Below are positions 1 through 6,480 of a DNA stretch of 10,419 nt, piece by piece. The notes beneath the pieces were generated by a model. That model searched no databases and was not told the origin of the DNA. It saw nothing but the letters and a program-made list of their open reading frames with translations. Each line of letters starts with the position of its first letter. The first letter of the stretch is position 1. Position numbers and translations under genes: made by a program. Source of the DNA: Anaerolineaceae bacterium UBA6801 (GTDB lineage: Bacteria; Chloroflexota; Anaerolineae; Anaerolineales; Anaerolineaceae); the NCBI GenBank assembly GCA_002452315.1, contig DKFH01000007.1, positions 1 to 10,419 on the forward strand, written 5' to 3'.

Positions 1-492
1 TTCGTCCAGGAGCTGACCACGATCACCAAAAATGAGCGTAAATATTTGGGCTTCTCTTCTGATGATGACGCCTTTGACCCCGACCGTTACCCGGGCAAAG
101 TGGTGGTGGGGACGATGCACAAAGCCAAGGGGCTGGAATGGGATTGCGTTTTTCTGACTGCATTGAACAATTACAACTTCCCTTCGGGCGCGGAGTATGA
201 CCAGTACCTGCCTGAGAAGTGGTTTGTGAAGGATCAACTCAACCTGGAAGCAGAAACCCTGGCCCAATTGCGGGCGTTAATTGAAGACCATCCCTACGAT
301 TGGAGCCAGCTCGGCCAGGCTTCCAAAGCGGCGCGGCAGGAGTTCATCCGTGAGCGCCTGCGGTTGCTGTTCGTGGGCCTCACCCGTGCCCGCCGCTGGT
401 TATTGGCCACCTGGAATACCGGCCGGCGTGGCAATAAAAATGTGCCAGCAGAGGCTTTTACGGCATTGTTGAATTATTTGGAGCGCAAGTAA
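1..492 (+). CDS. UvrD/PcrA-like superfamily 1 DNA helicase, C-terminal part (5' end outside window)
   Basis: The reading frame is open from base 1, so this is the last 163 codons of a larger gene. Two SF1A helicase signatures are visible. Motif V is GTMHKAKGLEWD (bases 112-147), and motif VI is RLLFVGLTRAR (bases 361-393), which carries the arginine finger that contacts ATP. These motifs place it in the UvrD/PcrA/RecB/AddA group of 3'-5' translocases that unwind DNA using ATP. The tail after motif VI is short (about 30 residues), so no nuclease domain is fused at the C-terminus, unlike AddA or RecB. The stop codon overlaps the ATG of the next gene, a RecB-type nuclease, by one base (TAATG). 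Helicase and nuclease are therefore probably co-translated and may act as a pair. The exact subfamily cannot be set without the N-terminal half. Confidence 0.9.
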   Translation, partial: FVQELTTITKNERKYLGFSSDDDAFDPDRYPGKVVVGTMHKAKGLEWDCVFLTALNNYNFPSGAEYDQYLPEKWFVKDQLNLEAETLAQLRALIEDHPYDWSQLGQASKAARQEFIRERLRLLFVGLTRARRWLLATWNTGRRGNKNVPAEAFTALLNYLERK

Positions 493-1331
493 TGATCCTC
501 CCGAATGATTTTGATTTCACCCAGGGTAACCTCCAGGATTTTGTCGATTGTCCCTACCGTTTTTACCTGCGCTACATCCTGCGCACAACCTGGCCGGCGT
601 TGGTGGTGGACCAAGCCCTTGAATTTGAACAGCGCGGTCAGGCCGGAGGACGCTTTCACCGTCTGGTGCAGCAGTACCTGCTGGGCGTACCCGAAGCGCG
701 GATCAGTGCGCTGGCGGCGGAAGATCCGTTGCCCGATTTGGGTGCGTGGTGGGAGGACTTCCTCACCTATGTACCACCCTGGCTGGGGGGCCAGCGCTGG
801 GTGGAGACGACCCTCACCACCACGCTGGCCGGTCAGCGCCTGGTGGCCAAGTATGACCTGATCCTGTCAGGTGAGGACGGGAGCCTGACGATCTTTGATT
901 GGAAGACCGCGCAACGAGCACCGGGCAAAGCGCATCTGCTGGAGCGGATGCAAACCCGGCTGTATCGTTTGATGCTGGTTCAGGCCAGTCCCACCTTTTT
1001 TGGGGGCATACCGGCCGCGCCCGCGCAGATCGCGATGAATTACTGGTTTGCTACACATCCTGAAAACTCGGTCAGCCTGCCCTACAGCCAGGCGGCGTAT
1101 GAGCAAGACCAGGAGGATCTGACCCGTCTGGTCGAGGTGGTCTGTTCCGCCACGCGCGAGGACTTTGTCCGCACCGATGATCACAAAAAATGCCGCTACT
1201 GCGTGTACCGCTCGCATTGTGACCGGGGTGTTGCGGCAGGTGACCTGGAGGGTTACGACCTGTTGGACGAGGATACCGACAGCCTGGAAACCCTGCCAGC
1301 CTTTGAAGACCTGCCGGAGATCGAATTCTGA
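492..1331 (+). CDS. PD-(D/E)XK nuclease with 4Fe-4S cluster (RecB/AddB/Cas4-like)
   Basis: A 279-residue stand-alone nuclease of the RecB/Cas4 superfamily, predicted to cut or resect DNA with divalent metal. The catalytic set appears complete: His56 in RFHR, Asp122 in KYD, Asp136 and Lys138 in DWK (the D-x-K core), and a QxxxY motif at Gln154-Tyr158. Four cysteines match the AddB/Cas4 iron-sulfur arrangement: Cys20 in DCPYRFY near the N-terminus, and Cys234, Cys237 and Cys243 as CX2CX5C near the C-terminus. The tail after Cys243 is acidic. The ATG at 492 shares its A with the helicase stop codon, and its own stop overlaps recJ by one base. Cas4 is an alternative label, but there are no cas genes or repeats nearby, and the helicase and RecJ neighbours favour a repair/resection role. 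Family assignment is firm; the precise substrate is inferred. Confidence 0.88.
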   Translation: MILPNDFDFTQGNLQDFVDCPYRFYLRYILRTTWPALVVDQALEFEQRGQAGGRFHRLVQQYLLGVPEARISALAAEDPLPDLGAWWEDFLTYVPPWLGGQRWVETTLTTTLAGQRLVAKYDLILSGEDGSLTIFDWKTAQRAPGKAHLLERMQTRLYRLMLVQASPTFFGGIPAAPAQIAMNYWFATHPENSVSLPYSQAAYEQDQEDLTRLVEVVCSATREDFVRTDDHKKCRYCVYRSHCDRGVAAGDLEGYDLLDEDTDSLETLPAFEDLPEIEF

Positions 1332-3640
1332 TGCCCGGGGAGAAGCGCTGGGTTTTTCTTGAGGCTGGCGAAATCCCGCGGGCATTCCAAAACGCGATTG
1401 GCGGCCATCCCCTGGTGGCCCAAACACTTTTCCAGCGCGGGTACCGGACGGTCGAAGCCGCCCGCGCCTTTTTAGACCCGGACGAATACACGCCAGCCAG
1501 CCCGTTTGACCTGCCGGATATGGATATGGCCTGCGACCTGCTTGCCCAAGCGATCAGGGAGCAAGGCCGCATCCTGGTATGGGGGGATTTTGATGTGGAC
1601 GGGCAGACAGCGACCACCGTGTTGGTGGAGGGGCTGCGCGCCATGGGCGCCCGGGTTGACTACCATATCCCCGTGCGCGCCCGGGAATCCCACGGCATTG
1701 GCCAAGCGGTTCTCACAACCCACCTCGCCCAGGGCTTTGACCTCCTGCTGACCTGTGACACGGGCATCACGGAGCACGACAGCCTGCAAATGGTTCGCAA
1801 CCTGGGGATCCCGGTGATCGTGACCGATCATCACCTGTTGGGCGCGGGCTTGCCGCCCGCCAACGCCGTGATCAACCCCCAGCGTCTGGCCGAGGGGCAT
1901 CCCCTACGCACCCTGCCCGGCGTGGGTGTAGCCTATCAACTGATCGCGGGCTTAGATGACTTTATCGGGCAGGGGCAGGACCTGGGTCGGCTGCTTGAGC
2001 TGGTCGCCCTGGGGATCGTGGCGGATGTGGCGGAACTACGCGGGGATACCCGCTACTTGCTGCAAAAAGGGCTGCGCAACCTGGGGCAAACTGAACGGGT
2101 CGGGTTAAATTTGCTGTACCAGAACGCGGGTTTGAACCCGGCCAACCTCAATGAGAGTCATATTGGCTTCCAGATCGGGCCGCGCCTGAACGCAGTCGGG
2201 CGCCTGGGGGATGCCAACCCGATGGTGACGTTCTTAACCACGGATGATCCTGGCCGGGCGCGCCAGCTGGCCAACCTGATCGAGGGCTTGAATATCAAAC
2301 GGCGCGCGGAAACCCGCCAGGTGGAAAAGGGCGCGGAAGCCCAACTGGGGGCTTCCAGCACAGACCGGCACGCGCCGGCCATCGTTCTGCACCATCCCAG
2401 CTGGCCGGGAGGTGTGGTCGGGATTGTGGCCAGCCGCCTGGTCGAGCGCTACCAGAAGCCGGTCATCCTGCTGACCGGTGAAGACCCCATCCACGGCTCA
2501 GCCCGTTCGGTGCCGGGCCTGCACATCACCGAGGCGATTGGGGCCCAGGCTGACCTGCTGAACGGGTTTGGCGGGCACCCGATGGCGGCAGGGCTGTCCA
2601 TGCCCTCCGATCAATACCCAGCCTTCAAGCGCCGGTTTTTCAAGGCGGTTGAAATGCAGTTGAAGGATGTTGAGTTTGGTGAGACGATCGAGATTGCCCA
2701 GGCGATCCGCATTGACGAGCTGAATTTGGACCTGGTGGATGAAATTTCACGCCTGGCACCCTTTGGAAACGGAAACCCGACCCTGCATTTCCTGCTGAAG
2801 GACGTGCGATATGAATCGGATACTTTGGTGGGGATTGAACAAGAACACTGCCAGGTGACGGTCCGTGACCAGACCGGGCAGAAGCTGCGCTTGATCTGGT
2901 GGAACGGCGCCGATGAGCCGCTGCCAGCAGCGCAGTTTGACCTGGTTTGCAGGGTGTCAAAAAGCGATTATAAAGGGGACCCGCAGTTGAGCGCTGAGTG
3001 GGTTGATTATCACCTTTCGGAGGCCGGAAAGGTCGAGATCGAAGCGAAAAAGCTTGACCTGGTGGACCACCGTGACTCAGTCAACCCCCAGGCGCAATTG
3101 GCTGCATGTTTGCAGGAAGACCCGCAGGCGCAGGTGTGGGGGGAAGGCGAGCTGGCGAAGGATGGTGGTTTTAAAGGGCGGCATGCGCTGGAAGCCAACC
3201 CGCACCTGGTCATTTGGAGCGCGCCGCCTTCGCAGAGGGTGTTAAGGCAGGTGCTCGAACGGACCCAGCCCAAACGGGTGACGGTGTTTGGGATCGATCC
3301 CAACCTCGATGACCGGACGCGCTTTTTGCGCCGATTGGGCGGTGCGGCCCGGTTTGCACTCACCAACAAGGGCGGCCTGGCTGAGCTTGACCGACTGGCG
3401 GCGGCCTGCGCAGCCGATGAAGACGCGGTCCGCGCGGGGTTATTATATTGGCAGGCCAGGGGGAAGCTTTGTGTGGATTTTTCTGGCTCCAGTGCGAACA
3501 TGCGCTCAGCTGCGTCGGAGCCTGACGTGCAAGCGGCCGAAATGTTTGAAAACCTGCTGAAGTCCCTGCTGGAGGAGACCCAGGCCTACCGGCGCTATTT
3601 CAGCAAGGGGGATTTGGAGTCCATTTTCAGAAGGGAATAA
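1331..3640 (+). CDS. recJ: Single-stranded-DNA-specific 5'-3' exonuclease RecJ, long form
   Basis: RecJ degrades single-stranded DNA 5' to 3' in RecF-pathway recombination, mismatch repair and base excision repair. DHH-domain motifs are clear: DFDVDG at residues 86-91 (usually DYDVDG), Asp143 in CDTGI, and DHH at 166-168. The DHHA1 domain follows (about 345-440) with GGHPMAAG at 414-421. An OB-fold region (about 455-565) begins near the segment containing LAPFGNGNP. The protein is 769 residues, longer than the E. coli enzyme (about 577). The extra 180 or so C-terminal residues resemble the RecJ C-terminal extension of Firmicutes: a Rossmann-like stretch (LVIWSAPPSQRVLRQVL) and a possible winged-helix segment. 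The ATG overlaps the nuclease stop by one base (TGATG), so it belongs to the same operon. An intrinsic terminator lies 12 nt after the stop. Confidence 0.95.
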   Translation: MPGEKRWVFLEAGEIPRAFQNAIGGHPLVAQTLFQRGYRTVEAARAFLDPDEYTPASPFDLPDMDMACDLLAQAIREQGRILVWGDFDVDGQTATTVLVEGLRAMGARVDYHIPVRARESHGIGQAVLTTHLAQGFDLLLTCDTGITEHDSLQMVRNLGIPVIVTDHHLLGAGLPPANAVINPQRLAEGHPLRTLPGVGVAYQLIAGLDDFIGQGQDLGRLLELVALGIVADVAELRGDTRYLLQKGLRNLGQTERVGLNLLYQNAGLNPANLNESHIGFQIGPRLNAVGRLGDANPMVTFLTTDDPGRARQLANLIEGLNIKRRAETRQVEKGAEAQLGASSTDRHAPAIVLHHPSWPGGVVGIVASRLVERYQKPVILLTGEDPIHGSARSVPGLHITEAIGAQADLLNGFGGHPMAAGLSMPSDQYPAFKRRFFKAVEMQLKDVEFGETIEIAQAIRIDELNLDLVDEISRLAPFGNGNPTLHFLLKDVRYESDTLVGIEQEHCQVTVRDQTGQKLRLIWWNGADEPLPAAQFDLVCRVSKSDYKGDPQLSAEWVDYHLSEAGKVEIEAKKLDLVDHRDSVNPQAQLAACLQEDPQAQVWGEGELAKDGGFKGRHALEANPHLVIWSAPPSQRVLRQVLERTQPKRVTVFGIDPNLDDRTRFLRRLGGAARFALTNKGGLAELDRLAAACAADEDAVRAGLLYWQARGKLCVDFSGSSANMRSAASEPDVQAAEMFENLLKSLLEETQAYRRYFSKGDLESIFRRE

Positions 3641-3652
3641 TCCCTAACTATT

Positions 3653-3687
3653 CAGGGCTTCCTGGTTGAGGAAGCCCTGTTTTCTTT
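3653..3687 (+). terminator. Rho-independent terminator of the helicase-nuclease-recJ operon
   Basis: A perfect 10-bp stem (CAGGGCTTCC at 3653-3662 and GGAAGCCCTG at 3670-3679) with a 7-nt loop is followed directly by TTTTCTTT. It begins 12 nt after the recJ stop codon, which fits the end of the operon. Confidence 0.9.
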
Positions 3688-3698
3688 GTGAATATGCT

Positions 3699-3854
3699 TT
3701 ACCGGTTAAAGATTGGCATGAAATACTTATACTTCGGGTGGACGGTGATCATCACGGTGGCCGAATCGATGTATTCGCCGCGTGTTGCGCCCGGCGGGAT
3801 GGCAATCAGGTTGTTGTCATCGGTATTCACACCAAGGCATGACAGGTGGAATGT
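3699..3854 (-). pseudogene. Decayed 3' end of a secreted-type protein gene
   Basis: The - strand has a 51-codon open stretch with no start codon, ending at TAA 3699-3701. It begins just after an in-frame TAA at 3855-3857. Its codons have strong G/C third positions like the neighbouring genes, whereas the overlapping + frame does not, so the - strand was probably the coding one. The peptide contains GVNTDDNNLIAIPPGATRG and ends in YKYFMPIFNR. From memory, that tail resembles the short 'YLPL-x-x-R' ends of many exported Chloroflexota proteins (inference). Further upstream on the same strand another frame holds a protein-like piece (IPGFFCFEGTACSADTLKLK, about 3950-4015). This suggests at least one frameshift and one stop. 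The original function is not recognisable. It could have been a beta-sandwich repeat or C-terminal domain of a cell-surface protein. Confidence 0.45.
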
Positions 3855-4033
3855 TTACCCTGACAGGCTGGACACATTCCACAGTGTTAAACTGATTAAT
3901 TTTGGCTTGGGAATAATGGTTGGAGGTTTATTTGGAGAAGTTTTCAAACTGTCCCCTTTAATTTCAAGGTATCCGCAGAACAGGCTGTACCTTCAAAACA
4001 AAAGAAACCTGGGATGACAATCCTTATTTGAAT

Positions 4034-4070
4034 GGAAATTAAAACAGCCTTCGTTAAAATGGGAAGGCTG
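4034..4070 (-). terminator. Rho-independent terminator of the degV-like gene
   Basis: On the - strand an 8-bp stem (CAGCCTTC / GAAGGCTG; + positions 4063-4070 and 4045-4052) with a 10-nt loop is followed by TTTTAATTT. It lies 27 nt beyond the degV stop codon and is the natural end of that transcript. Confidence 0.8.
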
Positions 4071-4097
4071 ATTGAGGAGATTAATGTTGGCGCATGC

Positions 4098-4943
4098 TCA
4101 GAGAGCATACCCGCACAGCGCCAGGGCGCCGGGGCCGGTGTTGATGCCCAGGACAGGCCCCGTGGTGTTGATCAGCAGCTCAGCCGGGTTGAATTCGTCC
4201 TGGATGCGCTCAGCCAGCTGTTGGGCCTCTTCCGGCGCATCCCCATGCAGGACGGCGATATGGAGCTCGCCGCCGGTGTCGAGGGCGTCAAAGAATTTTT
4301 TGTGGAGCATGCGCAGCATGGCTTTGTGGGTGCGCGCCAGGCCAGCCGGTTCCACCCGGCCGGTTTCGTGGTTGATGCGTACCACGGGTTTGACCTTCAA
4401 CATCGTCCCTACCCAGGCGGCAGCATCGCCGATGCGGCCGCCATACTCGAGGTATTCCATGGTTTGCATGGCGACCACCTGGACCAGGTTCTGGCGCACT
4501 TTGGCGACTTCCGCGATAATTTCGCCCATCGAGGCGCCTGCATCCCGGGCGCGGGCGGCAGCCAGGACCTGCCAGCCCAGGGTCATGGTGGGGCCTTTGG
4601 AATCGATCACAGAAACCGGGATGGGTGCCTTTTCTGCCGCGGCCTGGGCCATCTGGAAGGTGCCGCTCATGGCGCTGGAAACGGTCAGGATCAGGGCTTT
4701 ATCGGCGCCTTTTTCGACCGCCCGGTCAATGGCGGCCAGGAAGTCGCCCGTGGTAGCCTGGGACGAGGTCGGCTTTTGCGGGTCCGTCTGGATGCGCTGA
4801 TAGAAGTCGTGAGGGGATAGCTCCAGTCGATCGCGGAATTGCTCATCGCCCCAGATGATGTACTGTGGCACGATGTGAATGTTGTATTGGTTTACCAGGT
4901 TTTCAGGGATGTCACAGGTGCTGTCGGTCAGGATCGCAAGCAT
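4098..4943 (-). CDS. DegV family fatty-acid-binding protein (FakB-like)
   Basis: DegV/FakB proteins bind one fatty acid and, where the kinase FakA is present, present it for phosphorylation before entry into phospholipid synthesis. The 281-residue length is typical. Family signatures run in order: LTDSTCDIP at 5-13, PTSSQ at 58-62, SSAMSGT at 89-95, DS at 114-115, EYLEYGGRIG at 163-172, and a C-terminal GPVLGINTGPGALAL at about 262-276. In many family members the last motif carries His where this protein has Asn268, so lipid head-group contacts may differ. The ATG at 4943 has an AGGAG six nt upstream (aaaGGAGacctgcATG). The gene stands alone between its own terminator and a promoter-like TATAAT. 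No fakA-like gene is visible in this window, so the partner must be encoded elsewhere. Confidence 0.92.
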   Translation of the reverse strand: MLAILTDSTCDIPENLVNQYNIHIVPQYIIWGDEQFRDRLELSPHDFYQRIQTDPQKPTSSQATTGDFLAAIDRAVEKGADKALILTVSSAMSGTFQMAQAAAEKAPIPVSVIDSKGPTMTLGWQVLAAARARDAGASMGEIIAEVAKVRQNLVQVVAMQTMEYLEYGGRIGDAAAWVGTMLKVKPVVRINHETGRVEPAGLARTHKAMLRMLHKKFFDALDTGGELHIAVLHGDAPEEAQQLAERIQDEFNPAELLINTTGPVLGINTGPGALALCGYAL

Positions 4944-4974
4944 GCAGGTCTCCTTTATTGTTCAATTTTCATTC

Positions 4975-4980
4975 ATTATA
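4975..4980 (-). promoter_or_regulatory. Possible -10 box for the degV-like gene
   Basis: Read on the - strand this is TATAAT, 31 nt upstream of the ATG, giving a leader of about 25 nt that contains the AGGAG site. No good -35 hexamer lies 16-18 bp upstream. The surrounding ATTATAAT is palindromic, so it could also serve the + strand. Confidence 0.35.
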
Positions 4981-5044
4981 ATCGATGGTCTGTGGATAAA
5001 GCCCTGCTACACAGTGGATTTCTAAATTTTAACATAATTTTCTT

Positions 5045-5067
5045 GCCTGACGGCAGGCTTTATTTTT
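5045..5067 (+). terminator. Orphan terminator-like hairpin
   Basis: A short GC stem (GCCTG 5045-5049, loop ACGG, CAGGC 5054-5058) is followed by TTTATTTTT, the layout of an intrinsic terminator on the + strand. No + strand gene lies upstream; degV is on the other strand. It may end a short transcript starting near the palindromic TATAAT at 4977, or be a leftover. The stem is only 5 bp. Confidence 0.4.
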
Positions 5068-5088
5068 CCAGTCTGGACAATAGTCAGG

Positions 5089-5115
5089 ATTAATCGCCCA
5101 GGGCAATCGCAAAGT
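5089..5115. repeat. Left end of the MITE-like element: target duplication plus terminal inverted repeat
   Basis: The 10-mer ATTAATCGCC (5089-5098) is immediately followed by the 17-bp terminal repeat CAGGGCAATCGCAAAGT (5099-5115). The same 10-mer recurs on the far side of the right terminal repeat. The match extends to 11 bp if the G at 5088 is counted, but that G aligns with the last base of the right terminal repeat. Confidence 0.8.
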
Positions 5116-5366
5116 CAAACATTTTTATTGTCTCAACGATCTTCACATTGTAAACACCCTTTCCCGCCCTCCGGGCACCCTGATCCTGAAGCACCATCAA
5201 GGTGCATCAGGTGAATGCTCGCTTTTCGAGAAGCGAGTTCCCCTCCCGAGGGGAGCCCACTTCCGCTTCGCTACAGGGGTTTTACTTCATCCAAGGTCGG
5301 GGATGGGGTCTGTTAATTCAATAACAACGAGATTGCAGACATTTCTCCCACTTGGCGATTGCCCTG
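5099..5366. mobile_element. Candidate MITE (non-autonomous transposable element), 268 bp
   Basis: The element is bounded by 17-bp terminal inverted repeats matching at 16 of 17 positions: CAGGGCAATCGC(A/C)AAGT. It is flanked by an exact 10-bp direct repeat, ATTAATCGCC, which is the expected footprint of transposition. It has no room for a transposase and no convincing reading frame, so it would need an enzyme supplied in trans. Target duplications of about 9-12 bp occur in the IS4 group, which makes such a transposase a candidate; this is inference. The core contains three consecutive stem-loops. H1 (5176-5213) pairs CACCCTGAT with ATCAGGTG outside and GCACC with GGTGC inside. H2 (5218-5237) pairs CTCGCTT with AAGCGAG. 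H3 (5239-5254) pairs TCCCCT with AGGGGA around CCCG. If transcribed, the core would fold strongly. No second copy is present in this window. Confidence 0.72.
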
Positions 5367-5376
5367 ATTAATCGCC
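5350..5376. repeat. Right end of the MITE-like element: terminal inverted repeat plus target duplication
   Basis: ACTTGGCGATTGCCCTG (5350-5366) is the reverse complement of the left terminal repeat with one mismatch. It is followed directly by ATTAATCGCC (5367-5376), identical to the 10-mer at 5089-5098. Confidence 0.8.
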
Positions 5377-5378
5377 GA

Positions 5379-5408
5379 TTGACGCCGATTAATGATCAGG
5401 GTTATAAT
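5379..5408 (+). promoter_or_regulatory. Sigma-70 type promoter of the coiled-coil membrane protein gene
   Basis: TTGACG (5379-5384, five of six consensus bases) and a perfect TATAAT (5403-5408) are separated by 18 bp. Transcription would begin near 5415, giving a leader of about 85 nt. The -35 region lies in a run of near-repeats spaced 10-11 bp apart (GATTAATCGCC, GATTGACGCC, GATTAATGAT at 5366-5396) that could form an operator. The transposable element ends 12 bp before the -35 box, and its target duplication ends 2 bp before it. Confidence 0.7.
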
Positions 5409-5499
5409 ACACTTATCTACATACACCTATTATTGAAATTTTAATTACAAGCAAGGGGTGTGAGAATTTTCTAAGCTATCCTTTGAGAGGAGACACGCG

Positions 5500-6246
5500 A
5501 TGACAGACCAACAACCCATTGATCAACAACCCAAACCCGAGACACACGAACCAATCCTACCACCCGAGCCAATTGAAGAGGACAACGAACTGTCTACGGA
5601 ACAAGCTGAACCGGAAATGACCGTTCCTGATGGCGGTCAGGGAGAACATGCGCCTAAACCGGAGGAAGAACAGGAAGAAGTCCGTGAGAAGAAACCCCCG
5701 ACGCGTTTCCAATTATTCTTGCGGAAAGCGTTGATTGGCCTGGGTATTGTGGCCTTGATCTTCCTGGCTGGCTTCCTGACCGACCATTTCACGCGCTTCA
5801 GGCCGCTGTCTGAGTCGTTCAATGAAACCCAGACGCAACTGGAAGACGCTAACCAGGCCGTGAGCGAACTCAACACGGAACTCGAGCGGATGACCCGGAT
5901 TAATCAGGCTGCGCAAGATGAGATCGATTCACTGGAAGCTGAATTGGCAGCCGTCAGGGCCAATGCCCAGTTTTACCAGGTGCTGGTAAACATCAATGCT
6001 GCCCGGCTGCAGTTGTTCCTGGAGGATGTCGAAGGCGCACAAGCGGCCCTGGCCGAAACACAGGACTTGCTGGAGGAATTGCTGCCCGCGATTGAGAAGG
6101 CTGATCCCAATTTAGCCCTCAGCCTGCCCCGCCGGTTGGACCTGATCATCTCGGGGCTGGCGCGCGATCCGGAGACCGGGCTGATCGACCTGGAGCTGTT
6201 CACCAAGGACCTGCTGGCGCTGGAACCGCAGCTGGCAGTCGATTAA
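5500..6246 (+). CDS. Membrane-anchored coiled-coil protein, function unknown
   Basis: I do not recognise a named family. The layout is clear. Residues 1-66 are a Pro/Gln/Glu-rich, very acidic and probably disordered N-terminus. A basic patch (REKKPPTRFQ, about 62-71) precedes one transmembrane helix at about 74-95 (LIGLGIVALIFLAGFL in its core). Residues about 104-155 have heptad-like Glu/Leu spacing expected of a coiled coil. A helical C-terminal domain of about 90 residues follows, rich in Leu, Ala and Glu. No signal peptidase site is seen. The positive-inside rule suggests the acidic N-terminus is cytoplasmic and the coiled coil extracytoplasmic. The ATG at 5500 has a strong GAGAGGAG site (5485-5492) with 7 nt spacing. 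It appears monocistronic, with its own promoter and a possible terminator. A scaffold or envelope-associated role is plausible but unproven. Confidence 0.85.
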   Translation: MTDQQPIDQQPKPETHEPILPPEPIEEDNELSTEQAEPEMTVPDGGQGEHAPKPEEEQEEVREKKPPTRFQLFLRKALIGLGIVALIFLAGFLTDHFTRFRPLSESFNETQTQLEDANQAVSELNTELERMTRINQAAQDEIDSLEAELAAVRANAQFYQVLVNINAARLQLFLEDVEGAQAALAETQDLLEELLPAIEKADPNLALSLPRRLDLIISGLARDPETGLIDLELFTKDLLALEPQLAVD

Positions 6247-6306
6247 AGCACACAATTTATAGTAAACATCATCAGGGGGTGAACTGGACGGTTTGATCTG
6301 TGCCCT

Positions 6307-6334
6307 AGACCCATTGCCAGTGGTCTGTTTTGTT
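6307..6334 (+). terminator. Possible terminator after the coiled-coil protein gene
   Basis: AGACC (6307-6311) pairs with GGTCT (6322-6326), with a further C/A pairing possible through a one-base bulge, and is followed by GTTTTGTT. The stem is short and lies 60 nt after the stop codon. Confidence 0.4.
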
Positions 6335-6341
6335 GGCCTGT

Positions 6342-6383
6342 GTGTGATTTCTTATCTAGATTATTCTGGAGTCGTGTGATTTC
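6342..6383. repeat. 10-bp direct repeat pair GTGTGATTTC
   Basis: GTGTGATTTC occurs at 6342-6351 and again at 6374-6383, a start-to-start distance of 32 bp or about three helical turns. The surrounding 6247-6480 segment holds no recognisable gene. It also contains a TTGAAC/GTTCAA hairpin at 6439-6457. Function is unknown and chance is possible. Confidence 0.35.
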
Positions 6384-6480
6384 GTGTGTTTGTAAATTTT
6401 AACAATCCAAACCAGTGGTAAGGCAACCATCAAATCAGTTGAACTTCCTCTGTTCAATTGAAATCGGATAATGCTAATGT

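Noticed and set aside
492..1331. Cas4 and a nearby CRISPR system
   Set aside because: The nuclease shares the Cas4/AddB fold, but no repeats, spacers or other cas genes are present, and its neighbours are repair genes.
3688..4017. 109-codon + strand reading frame after recJ
   Set aside because: It begins right after the recJ terminator with no ribosome binding site. Its codon pattern is poor, and the overlapping - strand shows coding-like third positions.
4032..4820. Two long + strand frames (262 and 242 codons)
   Set aside because: They lie antisense to the clear degV-like gene and are by-products of its G/C-rich codons; no family features.
4839..5093. 84-codon + strand frame
   Set aside because: It overlaps the degV start and promoter, has no ribosome binding site, and ends in the flank of the mobile element.
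5099..5366. Riboswitch or tRNA-like RNA in the structured intergenic region
   Set aside because: The hairpins sit inside inverted ends with a target duplication and upstream of the mapped promoter, so a mobile element explains them better.
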